Shown piece by piece: positions 50,583 through 56,292 of a DNA stretch of 56,292 bases (position 1 is the first letter of the stretch; the number at the start of each line of letters is the position of its first letter). The stretch lies in NCBI GenBank assembly GCA_947643145.1, contig CANRVD010000010.1:1-56292 (forward strand), written 5' to 3'. The notes under the pieces are model-generated. The model made no database searches. It worked only from the letters and a program-made list of their open reading frames with translations, and was not told the origin of the DNA. Position numbers and translations under genes: made by a program. Source of the stretch: an uncultured bacterium. GTDB lineage: Bacteria > Bacillota > Clostridia > Lachnospirales > Lachnospiraceae.

Positions 50583-53171
50583 TCAAGTTTTTTGCTTGAT
50601 TTCATCAACAATATTTGCATGCAATAATTCTCGGCATGACAGTAACATAATCAGTACACAAACTATAACATTAATGAAAATCATTATAAGGAATGGAAGT
50701 ATTGGAACATTATTGTTTACTATAATATAGCGAACAACGTGCTGCATAATACCTGCCAGTATTTTTTGGCAAATAACAGTCAGCACTATCATAGAGATAC
50801 TGGTTGCCATACCATAAAAGAATCCTTCTTTTATCAGCATTTTGCGAAATCCCGTCTCTGTAATCCCCATTGCGCGAAGAATTCCTAATTCATAGCGCCT
50901 GGACTGGATTTGGTGTTTCATGCTGTTTATTGTGTGCAGCAAACTGATAAAAAACAGTATAATGGCTATTCCATGAAAAAAATATACTTTTTGCATTAAA
51001 ACAGCATTTTTCTTATCAATGTTAATGGTATTATCATTTATTACACATCGGTTCAGACTGGAGAAAAAAGGTCTGAGTTCTTCTATAACATCTTTACTGT
51101 CTGCGGATTCCTGCAAATTTATATTTACATTATTATAATCTGTAATATCATAGTTGGATTTCATCATCTGCTGCGGCATAATAATACTTACGATATCAGT
51201 GCCAGCTCCGATAAACTCGTCTGTTTCTCCCATGCATCGGCTTACGATAGCAGATACAACAAAATCTTTTTCAATATAATTATCATCATCGGACTGAAAC
51301 TTTAACAGCTCCGTATCATCATGTACAGTGTTTTTAGGGACTTTCAGGGCTATATGGTCACCGGGATGAATATCAATTCCGTCATAGTACCCGGCGCCAT
51401 CCATAAGTGTTTTTAAAATTACATGATTATTTTGCGTCATGGTATCAGGTTCAATACTTCCTTCTAACAAATATTCAGACAAGTCGGATAGCTGCTGTTC
51501 CTCATATCCATATACATTTACTTTAAGTTTATAATTAAGCTCGCTTTGCTTGGTGATAATTCCGTTGTATTTTTCCATAATATCCCTATCCGGTGCTGCG
51601 TCAGAATCGTTAGATACCTCTGGATAAAATTCTGTCCATTGGAATATTCCATTTGTTAAGGGTACCTCGCCTAATGTATAGGATACAGGAAATAAATCTT
51701 TTATTCCTTCTATCTTTGTTTCTTTTATATGATTGATAATATCTTTTGGGATTACCTTACCTAAATCATCATCTTCAATGGAAACATTAATATCCGTGTA
51801 AAGTCCATCATCTGTCTGCATGGCATGTATATTATTTTGTTTCGCATTATCTGCAACATAAGTAGTGCAGATAAACAGAACCCCTCCTAGTGAAAGGGAA
51901 ATAATAATTCCGATAAAGGTAGAACTTTTTGCCAAAATAAATCTTTTGCTAAGAACGCCCATGAGGTTATGTCTTTTCAGGCAGATAATTTTACGGTTTT
52001 GCTTGCCGGAATAATTTCTTATTTTTTCTGTTTGTGTATCTTTACGCATATTGCGGGTGGTTATCATACAGCATAACAATAAAAAGATAAAAAACAAAAT
52101 AAATCCCAAACACAGAGAACTGGTATCAACTTTAAATTCTCCGTTATAAAGTGCTTTGGCTATCATAATTCCCAAAATGCTTCCAATAAAGTAGGCAGGA
52201 AAAAACAGGAGTAGTAGTTCTGCCAGTATCATAGCGAACATATTTTTTTCTTCGATACCTAATACTTCCAGTATTCCGTATTGGCCTATTCTTTTTTCAA
52301 CAGTAACCTGAAGGATGCTGTGAATAATAAATATACCAAATATAAAAATTACGGCAAAAACCATCTTTTGTAAAATATTTGAATTGTTATCTAATGTTCC
52401 CAGAAAAAAAATGAGTTTTCCCTCTTTTAACTGTGATGCGGTACGGATAATATCTACGAAGGTCTCTTTTGGCTCCGCTCCGATATATGTGGCAATCCCA
52501 TCATTCATTTCCCAGTCTGCCAGATGGATTTGATTTGTCTGTAAAAATGTTTGGAATTGCTCATAAGCGCGCTTTTTATCTGAAAACTCCAGATAAAAGA
52601 AGCTGTTTGCGCCCATTTTTATGATTGTATTTTGAGTCGAAAATACCATGATGGAATTGTCATCTGTTTTTGCACCTTCTGAAATAATCCCTGTTAAAAT
52701 ATACGTGTTATCTCCCAGTTTTAATGTGTTCCCTAATGTATAATCCATATCCAGATTGTGAAGTGCATAGTAGTCCAGTGCGATTTCATTTGGTTTTTCA
52801 GGATATTTTCCTTCCAGCAAGGTCCTTCCTGTCATTTTAAAATAGGCGTTATCCCCATAGCAAAAGGTTATATTTTGATTATCATTTTCATACTGCTTTG
52901 AGCAATATAAACCTATCTGTTTTAAATTAAAAGTATCATCGGAATATTTGATGCCATTTTCTTTTGCCAGATTTTCAGAAACCGATATTGCATAATTCCA
53001 ACTGCCATATTCTTTTTTGGCATTTGTGTAATCTGCATTATGGTTGCTGTATATCAGAGAAGCGATTCCGTTCAGTAATAGAACCGACATAGAAATTCCC
53101 AAAAATAAAATAACCGTCTGTTTCTTATAGTAACGTATATAGGAAATTGCCAGCTTTATCGTGTTAGGCAT
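50583..53171 (-). CDS. FtsX-like ABC transporter permease
   Basis: 862 aa, a MacB/FtsX-type permease with two copies of the FtsX membrane unit. TM1 follows TIKLAISYIRYYKKQTVILFL; three central helices are near VIFIFGIFIIHSILQ to FILFFIFLLLCCMITT; a second unit begins GIIISLSLGGVLFIC, and the C-terminus has IAIILFFISLLHTINSM and three helices ending before SCRELLHANIVDEIKQKT. Large outer domains lie between. It overlaps the ATPase gene by 8 bases (ATG inside the last ATPase codons), so translation is coupled. The ATPase, this permease and the truncated kinase form one operon. Substrate unknown; peptide or antimicrobial export is typical. Confidence 0.9.
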   Translation of the reverse strand: MPNTIKLAISYIRYYKKQTVILFLGISMSVLLLNGIASLIYSNHNADYTNAKKEYGSWNYAISVSENLAKENGIKYSDDTFNLKQIGLYCSKQYENDNQNITFCYGDNAYFKMTGRTLLEGKYPEKPNEIALDYYALHNLDMDYTLGNTLKLGDNTYILTGIISEGAKTDDNSIMVFSTQNTIIKMGANSFFYLEFSDKKRAYEQFQTFLQTNQIHLADWEMNDGIATYIGAEPKETFVDIIRTASQLKEGKLIFFLGTLDNNSNILQKMVFAVIFIFGIFIIHSILQVTVEKRIGQYGILEVLGIEEKNMFAMILAELLLLFFPAYFIGSILGIMIAKALYNGEFKVDTSSLCLGFILFFIFLLLCCMITTRNMRKDTQTEKIRNYSGKQNRKIICLKRHNLMGVLSKRFILAKSSTFIGIIISLSLGGVLFICTTYVADNAKQNNIHAMQTDDGLYTDINVSIEDDDLGKVIPKDIINHIKETKIEGIKDLFPVSYTLGEVPLTNGIFQWTEFYPEVSNDSDAAPDRDIMEKYNGIITKQSELNYKLKVNVYGYEEQQLSDLSEYLLEGSIEPDTMTQNNHVILKTLMDGAGYYDGIDIHPGDHIALKVPKNTVHDDTELLKFQSDDDNYIEKDFVVSAIVSRCMGETDEFIGAGTDIVSIIMPQQMMKSNYDITDYNNVNINLQESADSKDVIEELRPFFSSLNRCVINDNTINIDKKNAVLMQKVYFFHGIAIILFFISLLHTINSMKHQIQSRRYELGILRAMGITETGFRKMLIKEGFFYGMATSISMIVLTVICQKILAGIMQHVVRYIIVNNNVPILPFLIMIFINVIVCVLIMLLSCRELLHANIVDEIKQKT

Positions 53172-53859
53172 AAAATCCACCATCCTTTCCGTTTTCCAAA
53201 AGGAATCCGTCCTCAATGCGGATAATTCTGTCACAGCTTTGTGCGATAATTTCATTATGTGTTACCATAAGAATTGTTTGATTGTACTGTTTTCCGCTTG
53301 TTTTCAAAAGGCTGATTACATCATTTGTAGTCTTGGAATCAAGGTTTCCGGTCGGTTCATCAGCAAGGATAAGAGAAGGTTTATTGGCCAAAGCCCTTGC
53401 GATTGCAACCCTCTGCTGTTGTCCGCCAGATAATTCACTGGGATATTTCGTTCGTTTGTCCCATATTTTCAGATCCTGTAGTAATTGCTTAATATATGCA
53501 TGGTCAATATGCCGTCCCCTGTCAAAGGAAACAGGCAGCGCAACATTATCATATACATTTAATACCGGCATTAAACTATAATTCTGAAAAACAAAACCAA
53601 TATTTCTTCTGCGGAAAATTGCCAGCTCTTTCGCTTTGAGTTTTGCAATATTTTTTCCCTGAATCTTAATTTCACCTTTGGCTGCAGTATCTAGTCCACC
53701 AATAATATTAAGCAGTGTACTTTTTCCAGAGCCGGAAGTGCCTAATAATGCGACAAACTCACCCTGATTAATTTGAAATTCAATATGTTTCAGCGCTTTT
53801 ACCTGATTTTCGCCTTTGCCATAATTTTTGCTTAGATTTCTTATCTCTAAAATTGCCAT
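53164..53859 (-). CDS. ABC transporter ATP-binding protein (MacB/LolD type)
   Basis: 231 aa. Powers the adjacent FtsX-like permease from the cytoplasmic side. All ATPase motifs are intact: Walker A GTSGSGKSTLLN, Q-loop FVFQNYSLMP, signature LSGGQQQRVAIARAL, Walker B SLILADEPTGNLDS and the H-loop ILMVTHN. The start has GGAGA upstream. It lies between the truncated histidine kinase and the permease in the same direction, a frequent order for peptide-sensing exporters. Confidence 0.95.
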   Translation of the reverse strand: MAILEIRNLSKNYGKGENQVKALKHIEFQINQGEFVALLGTSGSGKSTLLNIIGGLDTAAKGEIKIQGKNIAKLKAKELAIFRRRNIGFVFQNYSLMPVLNVYDNVALPVSFDRGRHIDHAYIKQLLQDLKIWDKRTKYPSELSGGQQQRVAIARALANKPSLILADEPTGNLDSKTTNDVISLLKTSGKQYNQTILMVTHNEIIAQSCDRIIRIEDGFLLENGKDGGFYA

Positions 53860-53928
53860 ATGATTGTCTCCTTTGCTATTTTTTTATAATAAAGCTAAAT
53901 ATTAATAGATTCGCCTTATCAATTTGTG

Positions 53929-53964
53929 ACAATAGGTTTGCTGGCGAAGCCTGCAATCTATTGT
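53929..53964. repeat. ACAATAG hairpin repeat
   Basis: ACAATAG, inner TTGC..GGC-GAA-GCC..GCAA, then CTATTGT. It is the intact form of the repeat at 9179-9213, in the gap between the histidine kinase and the ATPase genes. Confidence 0.65.
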
Positions 53965-54016
53965 TTTCATAATAGCCGATGTTCTTTACAGAAATCCTAC
54001 AGGGAGCAAAAAGATT

Positions 54017-54940
54017 CTAACAATTTTGTAGGAATACTGAAAAAACACTTCCCTTTCCGATTTCTGATTTGACAGTCATATAACCTTTTTCTTTTTCCAG
54101 TATTATTTTTGATAAATATAAACCTATCCCGGAGCCTTCGATTTCATTTACCTTCTCACTGCGATAGAAGCGGTTGAATATATATGGAATATCTTCTTTT
54201 GAAATTCCTATTCCATTGTCTTTTACATGTATCATGCTGTAAGTTTCCAGACATTCTACGGATATTTCAATGGAACCGGAATCAGCCGTATATTTCATTG
54301 CATTTTCTAACAGGTTTTCAAATACTTCGGAAGTCCATTTTGGATTGTGTAATAACACAATATCCTCAAAGTCTGCAACATGAATTTCAATCTTCTTTTT
54401 TTCTGCTTTTTCATAGACAGCATTAACTGCATTTCGGATTGTAGTTTTTATTCCTGTTTCTGTTATATCAAATTCGATTACATTTTGTTCCAGTTTTGAC
54501 ATTTTAAACAGAGATTCTAACAGCCAGTTTATTTTCTCTGATTGTGCTTTTAACTTTTTCATAAAGTCTGCCCGCTTTGCTTCTGACAAATCATTACTAT
54601 CCAGCAATTCTTCATACATCATTACATTTGCCAAAGGTGTTTTAAGTTGATGCGACATATTGGAAATAAGCTGTTTAATCTGCTCTTTTTCTGAATCCGC
54701 CCTGCCAATTTCAAAATCTAATTTATTCGATATTGTTTTTAACTGATTGGAAAGTAATGATAATTCGCTTTCATTAAATGGAATTTCTGTTATACTTTTG
54801 CCATCAATTATTTTTTCTAATGTTTCATTTAATTTTCTATATGTAATTTTATTTTTTACAATGAGTAAAAGCAGCAGAATTGTTGTGGTAATTGCCCAAA
54901 TACAAATTAAAATCATTCTGTGAAGTAGATCGAAGCACAC
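54017..54940 (-). CDS. Sensor histidine kinase, 5'-truncated
   Basis: 307 codons. HisKA: ISNMSHQLKTPLANVMMYEELL with the phospho-accepting His; HATPase_c: NLLENAMKYT (N box), VKDNGIGISKEDI (G1) and GSGIGLYLSKII (G2). All are intact. The N-terminus has a single membrane helix (ICIWAITTTILLLLLIV); this kinase type normally has two helices around a short loop. The first eight residues (MCFDLLHR) look foreign and no ribosome-binding site is seen, so the gene appears cut at about 54916 and joined to other DNA. No response regulator lies in the window. It is followed by the MacB/FtsX operon it likely once controlled. Confidence 0.75.
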   Translation of the reverse strand: MCFDLLHRMILICIWAITTTILLLLLIVKNKITYRKLNETLEKIIDGKSITEIPFNESELSLLSNQLKTISNKLDFEIGRADSEKEQIKQLISNMSHQLKTPLANVMMYEELLDSNDLSEAKRADFMKKLKAQSEKINWLLESLFKMSKLEQNVIEFDITETGIKTTIRNAVNAVYEKAEKKKIEIHVADFEDIVLLHNPKWTSEVFENLLENAMKYTADSGSIEISVECLETYSMIHVKDNGIGISKEDIPYIFNRFYRSEKVNEIEGSGIGLYLSKIILEKEKGYMTVKSEIGKGSVFSVFLQNC

Positions 54941-54951
54941 AATTTCATTAT

Positions 54952-56292
54952 ATGAATATGTGCGAGAAAGATATTAACAATAAAAGCACAACTTTTATCG
55001 ATATAGTTAATTTTTTGAATAAAAGAATTGAGCAAGAAAATCTTAATCAACAAATCATTTTTATGATTTCTAGTATTTGCATTTTTACAGGCAGTTTTAC
55101 AAAAGAACAGTTAGCAAGACATATTTCAAGTAAAAAAGAAAAACTATTACTTGATTTTATTTTAAGCGAATTACACTCTTGTGGTTTTGTTGATCGTTCT
55201 CCTTACGGATTTGGTAAAATTTATATTTTTAATTCTCAGGTAGCAAAGCATTATTTTAAATTAGGATATATGTCAAAAAAATTTAAAAATACAGCTTTTA
55301 ATATTATTAAGCAACAATATGAATATAATCTAAACGAAAATTTTCGACTTGCTTTTTTATATGGTTGTTTTTTTACCGATAAAAAAGCTCGGCAGTCTGA
55401 AATATTTGACTCTATTGCCATAAACACAAATTTTAGAGTATTGCTAAATGAGATGAATTACATTGAATCAGTTGAAAAGGGCATTGTTTCCATTTATAAA
55501 AGAGAAATCGGAATTCTTTGTGACCGTGCGGGTGAACTTATAAAATCTCGAAGATTGTTTAAATCCCTACTCATAGATGCCAAAAAGGAGAATAATATTA
55601 ATCTTGCATTAGAGAGTTTTTACCACCTTTTGCAAATCGACCATACTGAATATTCGAAAAATATCAAATTAAAGGATTATTATTCAGATTCACCTTATTT
55701 AAAATTGCAAAAAAAATACTGGAGATTGCATATTGATATGCACAAGGGAAAGTTTGCTTTTTCGGATTTTCTTGATGTGCTCAAAGACACAAAAAGCATC
55801 TGCGATAAGGTGAGTTATGACAATCTGCATTTGGCTAGACGAATCTATTTTGATGTATATAGATTATATTATTTGGATGGTTCTAACGATGCAGATAAGT
55901 TATTAAAAATCAAAAAAAACGGTGCATTTATTCAAAAATATTTGAGTGCACATCTTGAGGAATTTAATCTGTACTATCAAAAATTTACAATTCTTTTTCT
56001 TTTGAGTAAAGAGGCATTATATAATCTGGTTGTCTATGATAGTGTAGTTGATTATGAGATCTTTAAGCAATTTATTAAAGAGTTTAGTATTCCATATGAA
56101 AGTATGAGTAATAGAAATACATTATTAGAAACTTGTATAAATCTATGCAAAGAATTGGAGGAGGGTTTTGAAAAAATAGGGGATAAAACTTTTAATTTTA
56201 TACGATATTACCGGACAGAACTGTTAATCATTCAAAATGATCCTTCAAGCAAGTCGCTTATAAAACAATATAGGGATTTTGGGACAAATGAA
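54952..56292 (+). CDS. Partial helical-repeat protein of unknown function, runs off the window
   Basis: At least 447 codons, open to the window end, read from ATG 54952; there is no ribosome-binding site and the frame is open back to 54892, inside the complement of the kinase gene. Residues 35-115 resemble a winged-helix region (TKEQLARHIS, FILSELHSCGFVDRSPYG). The rest is a chain of amphipathic helices of TPR-like appearance (for example LALESFYHLLQIDH and YFDVYRLYYLDG). This could be the C-terminal half of a STAND-type or AAA+ NTPase whose ATPase domain has been lost upstream, which is inference. Base content is distinctly more AT-rich than its neighbours. Confidence 0.6.
   Translation, partial: MNMCEKDINNKSTTFIDIVNFLNKRIEQENLNQQIIFMISSICIFTGSFTKEQLARHISSKKEKLLLDFILSELHSCGFVDRSPYGFGKIYIFNSQVAKHYFKLGYMSKKFKNTAFNIIKQQYEYNLNENFRLAFLYGCFFTDKKARQSEIFDSIAINTNFRVLLNEMNYIESVEKGIVSIYKREIGILCDRAGELIKSRRLFKSLLIDAKKENNINLALESFYHLLQIDHTEYSKNIKLKDYYSDSPYLKLQKKYWRLHIDMHKGKFAFSDFLDVLKDTKSICDKVSYDNLHLARRIYFDVYRLYYLDGSNDADKLLKIKKNGAFIQKYLSAHLEEFNLYYQKFTILFLLSKEALYNLVVYDSVVDYEIFKQFIKEFSIPYESMSNRNTLLETCINLCKELEEGFEKIGDKTFNFIRYYRTELLIIQNDPSSKSLIKQYRDFGTNE

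Overview
The window is chromosomal DNA of a low-GC, probably motile, spore-forming-lineage Firmicute, most likely Lachnospiraceae. Support comes from the AT-rich codon use, the Bacillus-like cluster yaaR-holB-ricT(yaaT)-trmN6-rsmI, AddAB in place of RecBCD, LplB/YtcP-type sugar permeases without a local ATPase, and surface proteins with Big2-like and BspA-like repeats. No rRNA, tRNA, CRISPR array or transposase was seen. The genus is inference; the gene calls rest on motifs read in the translated sequence.

Layout, left to right. (1) A family 2 glycosyltransferase on the minus strand, then a deoxynucleoside salvage operon deoC-cdd-pdp on the plus strand. (2) About 8 kb of minus-strand surface genes (3950-11730). 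In transcription order these are an 838-aa membrane-anchored protein with a propeller-like middle and a C39-peptidase-like end, a 296-aa Big2-like protein, a transmembrane kinase whose outer domain is a leucine-rich repeat, and a 780-aa secreted protein split by a -1 frameshift at an A7 heptamer. (3) Two small proteins of unknown function, then the rsmI-trmN6-ricT-holB-yaaR block led by a J-domain/NTF2-like/degenerate-GGDEF fusion, then murA. (4) A solitary OLD-type ATPase/TOPRIM nuclease and a flavin reductase. (5) A plus-strand region with a single-domain Ig-like protein, a membrane-anchored surface protein, a carbohydrate ABC importer (two permeases and a lipoprotein), a YesL-like protein, and addB-addA. 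(6) nadE on the minus strand, a large secreted pectinesterase-like protein, an M56-like membrane protein with a damaged metal site, and the wreck of an ABC exporter. (7) A DHH phosphoesterase, a chemotaxis receptor and a small lipoprotein. (8) An FtsX/MacB-type exporter with a histidine kinase cut off at its 5' side, joined directly to an AT-rich partial gene that leaves the window.

The most distinctive layer is a set of short dispersed palindromic repeats. A ~90-bp element carrying a Rho-independent-terminator-like hairpin occurs three times, once inside the signal-peptide codons of the pectinesterase-like gene, where it adds 31 in-frame codons. A 70-bp palindrome, a ~40-bp hairpin with a compensatory base change, and a leader element ending in a ribosome-binding site lie in other intergenic gaps. 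These repeats appear to supply terminators, ribosome-binding sites and even coding sequence to neighbouring genes.

How the genes work together. deoC-cdd-pdp channels pyrimidine deoxynucleosides to glyceraldehyde-3-phosphate and acetaldehyde. The holB-ricT block is housekeeping (replication, RNA processing, rRNA and tRNA methylation). The sugar importer and the pectinesterase-like protein fit a plant-polysaccharide lifestyle. The kinase-LRR cluster is a candidate envelope-sensing module with no partner that I recognise.
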